This document shows positions 25,986 to 34,729 of a stretch of 64,000 nt of DNA, in pieces (position 1 is the stretch's first letter; each line of letters begins with the position of its first letter). The translations under genes were made by a program, and so were the position numbers. Source of the stretch: Bacteroides sp. (GTDB taxonomy: Bacteria; Bacteroidota; Bacteroidia; Bacteroidales; Bacteroidaceae); assembly GCA_015060765.1 (NCBI GenBank), contig SUXW01000002.1:124001-188000 (forward strand). Direction: 5' to 3'. The notes below the pieces were generated by a model, which worked only from the letters and a program-made list of their open reading frames with translations, was not told where the DNA came from and did no database searches.

Positions 25986-26962
25986 CGCAACAAGGATTCC
26001 TTCAAGACCTCGAAGCCTTTTTAGAAGAATGGCATAACGATTCACCGATGCTAGAAGTCCACACCTCGGGATCTACCGGTACACCCAAAGCCCTACAAGT
26101 GGAAAAGGAACGGATGAAAGCCAGTGCACGTCTCACCTGTTCGTTCCTGGGGTTACAAGAAGGAGATACGGCTCTGCTTTGCATGCCCTTACAATACATT
26201 GCCGGGAAAATGGTAGTGGTACGTTCGTTGGTGGCCAGCTTAAAACTCATACCCATTGCTCCCTGCGGTCATCCGTTAGCAGGATTAAAGGAAGCGCCTA
26301 CCTTTGCCGCCATGATACCCATGCAAGTATACAATTCCTTGCAAGTACCCGAAGAGAAAGCATTGCTGAAAGAAATCAAGCAACTGATTATCGGTGGAGG
26401 AGCCATTGATGAACAATTAGGAAAAGAACTAAAGGACTTTCCCAATGCGATATGGAGCACGTATGGCATGACGGAAACCCTTTCGCACATCGCATTAAGA
26501 CGACTCAACGGAGAAAATGCCTCCGAATGGTATACTCCCTTCGACACGGTCAACATTCGTTTAAGTCATGAAGGTACCCTTATCATCCAAGCACCACAAG
26601 TTTGCGAAAGTGAATTGACAACCAACGATATAGCAGAAATGAACCCAATCGGACAATTCCGTATTCTAGGAAGAAAGGACAATATCATCAACAGCGGAGG
26701 AGTCAAGATTCAAATAGAACAAGTGGAAGCCTTGTTAAGGCCTCATCTCAATACCCCTTTCCAAATAACTTCCGCCCCTCATACCAAATTCGGCGAGGAA
26801 GTTGTTCTACTATACGAAAAAGGGGAAACGGAAGGTATCAGGACAGTCTGCGAACGCATCCTCCCTACTTACTGGATACCCAAACGGTACATACATGTAT
26901 CCTCAGTCCCTCTGACAGAAACAGGGAAACCCGACAGAGCCACCGCCCGACGCATGGTATAA
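25982..26962 (+). CDS. menE: o-Succinylbenzoate-CoA ligase
   Basis: A 326-residue AMP-forming ligase of the ANL family. It has the P-loop VHTSGSTGTPKAL, STYGMTETLSHIA, FRILGRKDNIINSGGVKI and the C-terminal lysine motif TETGKPDRA. It is much shorter than the roughly 450-residue E. coli MenE, as is usual in Bacteroidetes. The start at 25982 overlaps menC by four bases; an ATG 12 bases earlier is also possible. It is the last gene of the operon and ends directly against the convergent DUF4250 gene. Confidence 0.9.
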   Translation: MTQQGFLQDLEAFLEEWHNDSPMLEVHTSGSTGTPKALQVEKERMKASARLTCSFLGLQEGDTALLCMPLQYIAGKMVVVRSLVASLKLIPIAPCGHPLAGLKEAPTFAAMIPMQVYNSLQVPEEKALLKEIKQLIIGGGAIDEQLGKELKDFPNAIWSTYGMTETLSHIALRRLNGENASEWYTPFDTVNIRLSHEGTLIIQAPQVCESELTTNDIAEMNPIGQFRILGRKDNIINSGGVKIQIEQVEALLRPHLNTPFQITSAPHTKFGEEVVLLYEKGETEGIRTVCERILPTYWIPKRYIHVSSVPLTETGKPDRATARRMV

Positions 26963-27157
26963 TTACCAGAACCTGTTACTCTCCGGATTGTATTCAAATC
27001 CGAAAGATGCCAATTTCTTGATAAGTTCATCCTTATCGGCATTCATATCATCACATAGTTCATCCAACGATGAATAGCAATCACGCAATTTCATATTCAC
27101 GAAACTGAAAAGAATCATCGGATCCTTGGGTAATTCATTCATATCTACATCATTCAT
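26963..27157 (-). CDS. Small DUF4250 protein
   Basis: A 64-residue protein that fits the DUF4250 family: a PKDPMILFSFVNMKLRD-like core followed by helical segments. The family is widespread in gut Bacteroidetes and Firmicutes and has no known function. Its stop codon lies directly against that of menE. Either the first ATG (27157) or the one five codons later may be used; the second leaves a more normal leader after the predicted promoter. Confidence 0.8.
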   Translation of the reverse strand: MNDVDMNELPKDPMILFSFVNMKLRDCYSSLDELCDDMNADKDELIKKLASFGFEYNPESNRFW

Positions 27158-27165
27158 TTATTGCA

Positions 27166-27173
27166 CAAAAATA
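27166..27173 (-). promoter_or_regulatory. -7 box of the DUF4250 gene
   Basis: TATTTTTG on the minus strand matches TAnnTTTG and ends only eight bases before the first possible ATG, so the transcript would be nearly leaderless unless the second ATG is used. Confidence 0.4.
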
Positions 27174-27300
27174 CGTAAAATCCATATATATTCTAATTAA
27201 AAGACACGAAAACAAGGGTTCATCCTGTCAATTTTCAACGTTTTTTCACTTTCCGAATAAAAAAGATTCAGAATAGAGCGCTCCTTTCTATTATATTTAT

Positions 27301-27308
27301 TAATTTTG
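27301..27308 (+). promoter_or_regulatory. -7 box before the DUF4468 gene
   Basis: TAATTTTG matches TAnnTTTG and lies 30 bases before the ATG at 27339. It may drive the whole DUF4468-TPR-oxidoreductase run. Confidence 0.45.
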
Positions 27309-27338
27309 CACCTTACTAAACAATATAAACAATCTATC

Positions 27339-28388
27339 ATGAAAAAGATTATCATACTATTGTTCTTGTGCTTCCCTATTCTTGCCAAGGCGCAGACCGA
27401 CTCCAAGTATTTGGAAGGTGCCGTATCCTTATCAGACGGTAAAGTGGTATTCTCTACAGAAATGCAAGTTCCGGCCATGACCAAGGAACAAATATTCGAA
27501 ACACTCCTTGAGTGGGCCAACAAGCGTTTCCAGCCCACAGAAAAGTTCAAAGCCCGTGTATTGTATTCCGACAAGGAACATGGAGGAATAGCCATCAACG
27601 GTGAAGAATATATGGTATTCAACTCTTCTGCCTTATCATTGGACAGAACCCGTATTTACTATATGCTATCCATCAATTGCGAAGACAACCAATGCAAGAT
27701 TTCGATGAACCGTCTCCGTTATTGGTACGATGAAAACCGTAACGGGGGACAGAAATACACAGCCGAAGAATGGATTACAGACGACATGGCATTGAACAAG
27801 GCCAAGACCAAGTTGATGCCCATCGTAGGAAAGTTCAGAAGAAAGACCATCGACCTGAAGGATGAGCTGTTCAATGAAATACGTTCCACATTGGGCAACC
27901 AGATGATTGCTTTGGGACTGAAACCGGCTCCTACTACACCGGAATCGCAAGTAGCCATCGTACAACAACCGGTTGCACCCGCAGTTCCTGCCGTGACCGA
28001 AACGGTGCAAGCGCCTGCTACCACCGAAAAGCCTCAACCCAAAACAGAAGCGGATCTCACCCTACAGGCTACACGCATCACATTGACTGCAGGTGGAGAG
28101 ACTTTGGAAATAGGAAAGGAATGCTGGGGCGGTAAGAACCAACTTTTTGGAAAGGATGTCACTTACTGTATCATCGATACACAGAAGGCTATGGCCAACA
28201 TGCTATTGGTACAGAACGATACTTACAGCATTTCATTCTACCTGCCGCAAAGCAGTACTCCTTGCATGGTTATCAATTGCAAGAAGATGATGCTACAGAA
28301 CGTCAAGGGAGAAGAAGCCAAGAAGATGAATCCTGCTTGCGATGCCAACAAGGCATACAACGTATATGTGGGTGAAATCGTAAAGTAA
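27339..28388 (+). CDS. Secreted DUF4468-domain protein
   Basis: A 349-residue exported protein with signal peptide MKKIIILLFLCFPILAKAQ. The first roughly 170 residues match the DUF4468 pattern (periplasmic, TBP-like fold); a Pro/Ala/Thr/Val-rich linker (about 205-235) precedes a second domain with no clear match. The function is unknown. The start was placed at the signal peptide; an ATG 11 codons earlier overlaps the predicted -7 box. The gene is six bases from the TPR gene. Confidence 0.82.
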   Translation: MKKIIILLFLCFPILAKAQTDSKYLEGAVSLSDGKVVFSTEMQVPAMTKEQIFETLLEWANKRFQPTEKFKARVLYSDKEHGGIAINGEEYMVFNSSALSLDRTRIYYMLSINCEDNQCKISMNRLRYWYDENRNGGQKYTAEEWITDDMALNKAKTKLMPIVGKFRRKTIDLKDELFNEIRSTLGNQMIALGLKPAPTTPESQVAIVQQPVAPAVPAVTETVQAPATTEKPQPKTEADLTLQATRITLTAGGETLEIGKECWGGKNQLFGKDVTYCIIDTQKAMANMLLVQNDTYSISFYLPQSSTPCMVINCKKMMLQNVKGEEAKKMNPACDANKAYNVYVGEIVK

Positions 28389-28394
28389 ACATCA

Positions 28395-28673
28395 ATGGAT
28401 AAAAGTCTTCCAGATATCAAGGAACTCATCCGTAAGGATGAATTGGAGAAAGCCATCAATCTGCTAACCGAGTACATTTCCACTCATCCGGCATGCAGCG
28501 ACGAGCCCTATTATCTATTGGGTAACGCCTACCGGAAACAAGGCAATTGGCAATTGGCACTCAACCATTATCTGGAAGCAATAGAACGGAATCCTGACAG
28601 TCCGGCCACCACAGCCAAGAAGATGGTGATGGACATTCTGGAATTCTATAATAAAGACATGTATAATCAATAA
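28395..28673 (+). CDS. Small TPR-repeat protein
   Basis: A 92-residue helical protein with tetratricopeptide-like repeats, clearest in PYYLLGNAYRKQGNWQLALNHYLEAIERNP. There is no signal peptide, so it is probably cytoplasmic. It is squeezed between the DUF4468 gene (six bases) and the ferredoxin subunit (15 bases), which suggests cotranscription with the oxidoreductase. An adaptor or assembly role is possible but not shown. Confidence 0.8.
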   Translation: MDKSLPDIKELIRKDELEKAINLLTEYISTHPACSDEPYYLLGNAYRKQGNWQLALNHYLEAIERNPDSPATTAKKMVMDILEFYNKDMYNQ

Positions 28674-28688
28674 CTAACGTATAGAGAT

Positions 28689-28919
28689 ATGGCTAAGATT
28701 AAAGGAGCTGTTGTTGTGGATACCGAACGGTGCAAGGGATGCAACCTGTGTGTGGTTGCCTGTCCGTTCAAGGTATTGTCACTCACAGCCAAGGAAGTGA
28801 ACAAAAGAGGATATACATTTGCACAGATGGTAGCGGAAGATGCCTGTACCGGTTGTGCATCGTGTGCCACAGTGTGCCCCGATGGATGTATTTCCGTCTA
28901 TAAAGTAAAAATTCAATAA
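28689..28919 (+). CDS. 2-oxoacid:ferredoxin oxidoreductase, delta (ferredoxin) subunit
   Basis: A 76-residue protein with two [4Fe-4S] motifs, CKGCNLCVVACP and CTGCASCATVCP. It is the electron-carrying subunit of a four-subunit 2-oxoacid:ferredoxin oxidoreductase (KOR/VOR type), which oxidises a 2-oxoacid to acyl-CoA and reduces ferredoxin. The alpha, beta and gamma subunits follow in the same operon. Confidence 0.92.
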   Translation: MAKIKGAVVVDTERCKGCNLCVVACPFKVLSLTAKEVNKRGYTFAQMVAEDACTGCASCATVCPDGCISVYKVKIQ

Positions 28920-28929
28920 AGAGAAAGAA

Positions 28930-30012
28930 ATGGCAGAAGAAGTATTGTTAATGAAGGGGAATGAGGCTATTGCCCATGCCGCCATCCGTTTTGGTGTAGA
29001 CGGCTATTTTGGTTACCCCATCACTCCTCAATCTGAAGTTTTGGAGACTCTCGCTGAACAGAAGCCTTGGGAAACAACCGGTATGGTTGTCGTTCAGGCC
29101 GAAAGTGAAGTGGCAGCAATCAATATGGTATATGGTGGTGCCGGCACAGGAAAGATGGTTATGACATCATCATCAAGCCCCGGTGTCAGTTTGAAGCAGG
29201 AAGGTATCTCCTATCTGGCAGGTGCCGAACTTCCTTGTTTGATTGTCAACGTAATGCGTGGAGGTCCCGGTTTGGGAACCATCCAACCCAGTCAAGCCGA
29301 TTATTTCCAGACTGTAAAAGGTGGTGGCCACGGCGACTACAAACTGATTGCATTGGCTCCGGCATCCGTACAGGAAATGGCCGACTTTGTAGGTTTGGCG
29401 TTCGATTTGGCTTTCAAGTACCGCAACCCGGCTATTATCCTTGCCGACGGTGTAATCGGTCAGATGATGGAAAAGGTGGTATTGCCTGAACAACGCAAGC
29501 GCCTCACCGACGAAGAAGTGATTGCCCGTTGCCCATGGGCTGCCCATGGCAAGCAGGAAGGACGCAAGATCAACGTCATCACTTCGCTGGAATTGGACCC
29601 GTCCATCATGGAAAAGCGTAACATCCACCTGCAACAGAAGTATGCAGAGATTGAAGCCAATGAAGTACGCTATGAAGAAATAGATTGTGAAGATGCAGAA
29701 TACCTGATTGTAGCCTTCGGATCGTGTGCTCGTATCGCACAGAAAGCCATGGAACTGGCTCGTGCCGAAGGAATCAAGGTAGGTCTGTTGCGTCCCATCA
29801 CCTTGTGGCCGTTCCCATCGAAAGCCATTGCAGAACGCGCCAAGCAAGTGAAAGGCATCCTGACAGTCGAACTGAATGCCGGACAGATGGTGGAAGACGT
29901 ACAGTTGGCCGTAGAATGCAGCATACCGGTAGAACACTTCGGTCGCTTGGGCGGTATCGTACCCGATCCGGATGAAGTGGTAGCAGCCCTGAAAGAGAAA
30001 CTGATTAAATAA
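28930..30012 (+). CDS. 2-oxoacid:ferredoxin oxidoreductase, alpha subunit (VorB/KorA-like)
   Basis: A 360-residue subunit with the pyrimidine-binding half of the thiamine-diphosphate site. It has GNEAIAHAAIRFGVDGYFGYPITPQSEV at the start, the TSSSSPGVSLKQEG segment, and a transketolase C-terminal domain near the end. Sequences of this type are annotated either as branched-chain (VOR) or 2-oxoglutarate (KOR) oxidoreductases; the substrate is not decided by sequence alone. Confidence 0.88.
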   Translation: MAEEVLLMKGNEAIAHAAIRFGVDGYFGYPITPQSEVLETLAEQKPWETTGMVVVQAESEVAAINMVYGGAGTGKMVMTSSSSPGVSLKQEGISYLAGAELPCLIVNVMRGGPGLGTIQPSQADYFQTVKGGGHGDYKLIALAPASVQEMADFVGLAFDLAFKYRNPAIILADGVIGQMMEKVVLPEQRKRLTDEEVIARCPWAAHGKQEGRKINVITSLELDPSIMEKRNIHLQQKYAEIEANEVRYEEIDCEDAEYLIVAFGSCARIAQKAMELARAEGIKVGLLRPITLWPFPSKAIAERAKQVKGILTVELNAGQMVEDVQLAVECSIPVEHFGRLGGIVPDPDEVVAALKEKLIK

Positions 30013-30017
30013 AGCGT

Positions 30018-30185
30018 ATGAACATCGACTCGATTAGAAGCATCTTGAACATCGTGTTCATCGTATTGGCTATAGTTTCCGTCATCACCTATTTCGTTGC
30101 GGAAGACTTCATCACATTTGTATATGTGTGTGCAGCAGCCATATTCGTCAAACTCGTGGAGTTCTTTTTACGCTTCATGTTTTAA
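30018..30185 (+). CDS. Tiny two-helix membrane protein inside the oxidoreductase operon
   Basis: A 55-residue open frame, MNIDSIRSILNIVFIVLAIV onward to FLRFMF. It has two hydrophobic segments (about 10-27 and 31-47) that could form a helical hairpin in the membrane. It starts five bases after the alpha-subunit stop and ends 15 bases before the beta-subunit start, which has a strong AGGAGG site. The position and clean membrane pattern suggest a real gene. The function is unknown; membrane docking of the oxidoreductase is a guess. Confidence 0.65.
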   Translation: MNIDSIRSILNIVFIVLAIVSVITYFVAEDFITFVYVCAAAIFVKLVEFFLRFMF

Positions 30186-30200
30186 CAGGAGGAGAAACTT

Positions 30201-30965
30201 ATGACAAAAGAAGAAATAATCAAACCTGAAAATCTGGTTTACAAGAAACCGACATTGATGAATGACAATCCGATGCACTATTGTCCGGGCTGTAGCCACG
30301 GAGTAGTACACAAACTGATTGCCGAAGTCATCGAAGAAATGGGCATGGAAAACAAGACCGTAGGTGTATCGCCTGTAGGTTGCGCCGTATTTGCCTATAA
30401 CTATTTGGACATCGACTGGGAAGAAGCAGCCCATGGTCGTGCACCGGCATTGGCAACAGCCATCAAGCGCTTGTGGCCGAGCCGATTGGTATTTACTTAT
30501 CAGGGAGACGGCGACTTAGCCTGTATCGGTACTGCCGAAACCATCCACGCCTTGAACCGCGGTGAAAACATCACCATCATCTTCATCAACAATGCCATTT
30601 ATGGTATGACCGGTGGACAGATGGCTCCTACTACCCTCGTAGGCATGAAGACAGCCACTTGTCCTTACGGACGCGACGTAACCATCCACGGCTACCCACT
30701 GAAGATGACAGAAATTGCCGCTACCTTGGAAGGTACTGCATACGTTACCCGCCAATCGGTACATAGCGTACCTGCCATCCGAAAAGCTAAGAAAGCCATT
30801 CGGAAAGCATTCGAAAATTCGATGAACGGCAAGGGATCCAACTTGGTTGAAATTGTATCAACCTGTAATTCGGGTTGGAAGATGACACCGGAAGCATCCA
30901 ACAAGTGGATGGAAGAAAACATGTTCCCATTCTACCCTATAGGCGATTTGAAGGACAAAGAATAA
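30201..30965 (+). CDS. 2-oxoacid:ferredoxin oxidoreductase, beta subunit
   Basis: A 254-residue subunit carrying the pyrophosphate half of the thiamine-diphosphate site: YCPGCSHGVVHK, VGCAVFAYNYLD, and YQGDGDLACIGTAETIHALNRG with the metal-binding GDGD and NNAIYGMTGGQ. It is preceded by AGGAGG, the strongest ribosome-binding site noted in this window, perhaps to set subunit ratio after the short membrane-protein gene. Confidence 0.92.
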   Translation: MTKEEIIKPENLVYKKPTLMNDNPMHYCPGCSHGVVHKLIAEVIEEMGMENKTVGVSPVGCAVFAYNYLDIDWEEAAHGRAPALATAIKRLWPSRLVFTYQGDGDLACIGTAETIHALNRGENITIIFINNAIYGMTGGQMAPTTLVGMKTATCPYGRDVTIHGYPLKMTEIAATLEGTAYVTRQSVHSVPAIRKAKKAIRKAFENSMNGKGSNLVEIVSTCNSGWKMTPEASNKWMEENMFPFYPIGDLKDKE

Positions 30966-30974
30966 AGGAAAATT

Positions 30975-31517
30975 ATGAAACAGGAAATCATTATAGCAGG
31001 ATTCGGCGGTCAGGGCGTTCTTTCCATGGGAAAGATTTTGGCCTACTCCGGACTGATGGAAAACAAGGAAGTGACATGGATGCCGGCTTATGGTCCGGAA
31101 CAACGAGGAGGTACAGCCAACGTAACCGTCATTGTAAGCGATGAACGCATCTCCTCTCCCATCCTCAGTCAATACGACACCGCCATCATATTGAACCAAC
31201 CTTCGTTGGAAAAGTTTGAAAACAAGGTAAAGCCCGGTGGTATCTTGATATACGACGGATACGGCATCATCGAGCCACCTACCCGCAAGGACATCAAAGT
31301 GTATCGCATCGACGCCATGGACGAAGCGACCGAACGAGGCATGGCCAAGACATTCAATATGATTGTATTGGGAGGATTGTTGAAACTCCGTCCCGTTGTA
31401 GAGATTGAGAGTGTATTGAAGGCATTGAGAAAGACACTGCCCGAACGTCACCACAAGCTCATTCCGATGAATGAAGAAGCCATCCGCATCGGTATGGAAA
31501 TCATCAAGGAAGTATAA
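30975..31517 (+). CDS. 2-oxoacid:ferredoxin oxidoreductase, gamma subunit
   Basis: A 180-residue subunit of the pyruvate ferredoxin/flavodoxin oxidoreductase gamma type, starting IIAGFGGQGVLSMGKILAYSG and containing WMPAYGPEQRGGTANVTVIVS. It closes the operon nine bases after the beta subunit and is followed by a strong hairpin terminator. Confidence 0.92.
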   Translation: MKQEIIIAGFGGQGVLSMGKILAYSGLMENKEVTWMPAYGPEQRGGTANVTVIVSDERISSPILSQYDTAIILNQPSLEKFENKVKPGGILIYDGYGIIEPPTRKDIKVYRIDAMDEATERGMAKTFNMIVLGGLLKLRPVVEIESVLKALRKTLPERHHKLIPMNEEAIRIGMEIIKEV

Positions 31518-31540
31518 GAAGAAGACGAGTTCCCTACATA

Positions 31541-31590
31541 AGTGTCATTCTGTGCAAAATAACATCGCACAGAATGACACTTTTTATTGT
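31541..31590 (+). terminator. Hairpin terminator; copy 1 of an AAGTGTCATTCTG palindrome
   Basis: A perfect 16-bp stem (31541-31556 with 31568-31583) and an 11-base loop are followed by a T-run. The outer 12 bases AAGTGTCATTCT recur in a second hairpin at 42322-42356. Confidence 0.85.
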
Positions 31591-31631
31591 TAATTGTAAA
31601 TACTAAATGATAGATTGTAATTTGGATTTCG

Positions 31632-31639
31632 TATCTTTG
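31632..31639 (+). promoter_or_regulatory. -7 box of the porin operon
   Basis: TATCTTTG matches TAnnTTTG and lies eight bases before the ATG at 31648. This gives a very short leader, so an upstream alternative promoter cannot be excluded. Confidence 0.45.
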
Positions 31640-31647
31640 TCCACATT

Positions 31648-33891
31648 ATGAAAAGAAAATACATATACATCCTGATAGCCCTCCTATGTTGGCAATTGCC
31701 TTCATGGGCACAACAACGGATAGCCAATGGAATGGGTACGTCGGCCAGTGGAAGAAACTTGGGAACACACGACCGCAACGGAAACCCCATCGATACAACG
31801 GCTGTAACCGATGCTAGCACCATTCCCATCGGATTGTTTTCATGGAAGATAGACCATCGGTTTGGAAATGTAACACCCGTCCCGGTCGATACCATCCAAA
31901 CCGGTTTCCAGAATTCCAACGACATGGGCGGACCAACCGGACAATACAATTACCTGGGAAATTTAGGTTCTCCACGCATCAACCGCATCTTCTTCGACCG
32001 ACGCGAAGAGAGTCAGTTTATCTTTACCGACCCTTATGATTTCTGCGTACTCCGTCCGCAGGATGTCATCTTTACCAATACCCTGTCTCCATTCACCAAC
32101 CTGACTTATTATAAGAGTCTGAACAGCCGTAATGGAGAAGAAAGATTCAAATCCTATTTTGCCGTCAATGCTAACAAGCGGTTGGGCTTCGGATTCAACA
32201 TCGACTATCTGTACGGTAGAGGAATGTATGCCGACCAGTCGACCGCCTTCTTCAACGGCAATCTGTTTGCCTACTACAGAGGAGACAAATACGACATGCA
32301 TTTCATTTTCAGCAACGACAACCTGAAGATGAAAGAAAACGGTGGGATTACGGACGACCGTTACATCACCGACCCGTTGGATATGGCGGAAGGAAAGAAG
32401 CAGTATGCATCAACAGACATCCCTACGGTATTGAACAAAGTATGGAACCACAATACCAGCTACCATGTATTCCTGACCCACCGTTACAATTTAGGATTCT
32501 ATAAAGGAAAAAAGGAAGAACCAATTGTAGCGACTGACAGTCTGACCAACGAAATGCTGAAAGACAGTCTGATTAGCAACGGTATTTTGAGTGATAGTCT
32601 CGTTACCAAGAGCCAGCCTATCCCGTTGGATGTGGCAAACGCATCGAAGGCTGTTACTCCGGAAGTGAACGACACCACGGAAAAAGCGCCCGAATTTGTG
32701 CCGGTAACCAGCTTTATCCATACCATGGAACTCGATTTCAATTCCCGGAAATACATCACACAGGACAATGCCCAGGCGCAAAACCTGTATGAGTACAACT
32801 ACTTCGGAACCGATTCGATCGACCATACCAAGCGGACCTCCATCAAGAATACGTTGGGTATCTCCCTACGCGAAGGATTCAACAAATGGGCAAAAGCGGG
32901 ACTAACCGCCTTCATTACCCACGAATACCGCGATTTCACTTTAAGCGATACTACCGGTGTGGACGACCGTCGTATCCTGAAGCACTACAAGGAAAACAAC
33001 CTATCAATCGGTGGGGAACTGCTGAAAGAGCAAGGCAAGCTATTGCACTATCGTGTCTTGGGTGAAGTCGGTGTAGCCGGAGAAGATGCCGGACAATTCC
33101 GCGTGGAAGGAAAAGGCGACCTAAACTTCCGTTTCTTGGGAGATACCGTCCGATTGGAAGCCAAAGCGTATGTCAAGAATCTGAATCCCGTATTCTTTTA
33201 TCGGCATTTCCATTCCAAGCACTATTGGTGGGACAACGACGAATTGTCGAAGATTATGCGTACCCGTATCGAGGGAACCCTTCACATAGGCAAGTTGGGA
33301 ACTACCCTTCGTGCCGGAGTGGAAAACATCAAGAACTATACCTACTTGGACAATACCAGCGTAGCGGTAACCAACGACCAAGGCAATGTAACATCCTACA
33401 AGAACAATGCCTCCGTCAAGCAATATGGTGACAACCTGCAAGTATTCACAGCCATGTGGCAACAGAAACTGAAAGCAGGCATCTTCCATCTGGATACCGA
33501 AGTGGCCTACCAAAAATCCAGCAACCAGGATGTATTGCCGTTGCCGGACATCTCGGCATACGCCAACCTGTACCTGAAGACAGCCTTGGTAAAGAATGTA
33601 TTCAACGTGGAATTAGGAGCCGATGCCCGCTACTTCACCAAATATGCTGCGCCCGACTATTCTCCGGTAATGGGACAATTCTACCTGCAGAATCCCAACC
33701 AGAAGATAGAGATTGGCGGTTATCCGATGATCAATGTATACGCCAACCTGCAATGGAAACGTACCCGCATCTTCATCATGATGTACCACATTAACCAAGG
33801 ATCAGGTGATTCCAACTACTTCCTGGCACCGCATTATCCCATCAACCCGAAGATGCTGAAATTGGGTATCTCCTGGAATTTCTTTGACTAA
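31648..33891 (+). CDS. Putative outer-membrane porin (Porin_10 type)
   Basis: A 747-residue outer-membrane beta-barrel candidate with a signal peptide (MKRKYIYILIALLCWQLPSWA). The body alternates short polar turns and aromatic-rich strands and ends in a phenylalanine-containing strand (KLGISWNFFD), as barrels do. It resembles the Bacteroidetes Porin_10 family. The substrate is unknown. It leads a four-gene run; its TAA overlaps the next ATG by one base. Confidence 0.82.
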   Translation: MKRKYIYILIALLCWQLPSWAQQRIANGMGTSASGRNLGTHDRNGNPIDTTAVTDASTIPIGLFSWKIDHRFGNVTPVPVDTIQTGFQNSNDMGGPTGQYNYLGNLGSPRINRIFFDRREESQFIFTDPYDFCVLRPQDVIFTNTLSPFTNLTYYKSLNSRNGEERFKSYFAVNANKRLGFGFNIDYLYGRGMYADQSTAFFNGNLFAYYRGDKYDMHFIFSNDNLKMKENGGITDDRYITDPLDMAEGKKQYASTDIPTVLNKVWNHNTSYHVFLTHRYNLGFYKGKKEEPIVATDSLTNEMLKDSLISNGILSDSLVTKSQPIPLDVANASKAVTPEVNDTTEKAPEFVPVTSFIHTMELDFNSRKYITQDNAQAQNLYEYNYFGTDSIDHTKRTSIKNTLGISLREGFNKWAKAGLTAFITHEYRDFTLSDTTGVDDRRILKHYKENNLSIGGELLKEQGKLLHYRVLGEVGVAGEDAGQFRVEGKGDLNFRFLGDTVRLEAKAYVKNLNPVFFYRHFHSKHYWWDNDELSKIMRTRIEGTLHIGKLGTTLRAGVENIKNYTYLDNTSVAVTNDQGNVTSYKNNASVKQYGDNLQVFTAMWQQKLKAGIFHLDTEVAYQKSSNQDVLPLPDISAYANLYLKTALVKNVFNVELGADARYFTKYAAPDYSPVMGQFYLQNPNQKIEIGGYPMINVYANLQWKRTRIFIMMYHINQGSGDSNYFLAPHYPINPKMLKLGISWNFFD

Positions 33892-34706
33892 TGAAAAAAT
33901 ACGTCAAATATATCGTCATGGGAACTATAGCAGCCGTCCTGTCGGCACTGCTGCTCAAACCATCCAAGGTTCAGGATCCTGCCCCACGAAGTTACGAGGA
34001 AATCATCCGGTCGGGTGTCCTCCGGGCGGTAACCGAATACAATTCCATCAGTTTCCATGCATCGGGCGATTCCATCGAAGGGTTTCATTACGAACTGTTG
34101 CAAGCCTTTGCCAAAGACAAAGGGCTGGAAGTGGAAATCACTCCCCGAATGAGTTTCGAAGAACGTATCCAAGGCATCCATCGGGGTGACTACGACGTAC
34201 TGGCCAATCATGTGATGGTCACCACCGAGCTGAAAGACACCCTACTTTTCACCTCGCCCATCGTTCAGAACCGATTGGTGCTGGTGCAACGGAAAGCCCA
34301 AGGAGAAGAAGACAGCTGCTACATCAAGAGCGCACTCGAACTGGCCAACAAGACATTGCATGTGGCCAAAGGTTCACCGGCCATCCTCCGCATCCACAAC
34401 CTCAGCAATGAGATTGGCGATACCATCTACGTAAAGGAAATAGAAAAATACGGACAAGAGCATTTGTTGGCTCTAGTAGCCAGCGGCGACATCGACTATG
34501 CCGTTTGCAATGAAAACATAGCCAAGGCATCCATCGAAAGCATGCCGGAACTGGATATCCAGACCGTCATCAGCTTCAACCAATTCTATTCATGGGGAGT
34601 GAACAAGAAGAATACCGCCCTTCGCGATACGCTGGACCAATGGCTGGACAGTTTCAAACAGACAAAGGCCTTCAAGCAGATTATGAAGAAATACTATAAG
34701 AACTAA
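33891..34706 (+). CDS. Periplasmic solute-binding-type protein (SBP_bac_3, MltF-like N domain)
   Basis: A 271-residue protein with an N-terminal membrane/signal helix and a type 3 solute-binding fold (IIRSGVLRAVTEYNSISFH, then RIQGIHRGDYDVLANHVMVT). It resembles the sensor half of MltF-type lytic transglycosylases but lacks the catalytic transglycosylase domain. No ABC permease is adjacent, so it may sense or bind a ligand rather than feed a transporter. It overlaps the porin gene by one base. Confidence 0.8.
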   Translation: MKKYVKYIVMGTIAAVLSALLLKPSKVQDPAPRSYEEIIRSGVLRAVTEYNSISFHASGDSIEGFHYELLQAFAKDKGLEVEITPRMSFEERIQGIHRGDYDVLANHVMVTTELKDTLLFTSPIVQNRLVLVQRKAQGEEDSCYIKSALELANKTLHVAKGSPAILRIHNLSNEIGDTIYVKEIEKYGQEHLLALVASGDIDYAVCNENIAKASIESMPELDIQTVISFNQFYSWGVNKKNTALRDTLDQWLDSFKQTKAFKQIMKKYYKN

Positions 34707-34729
34707 TTCCATATAAAAACGACAGGAAG

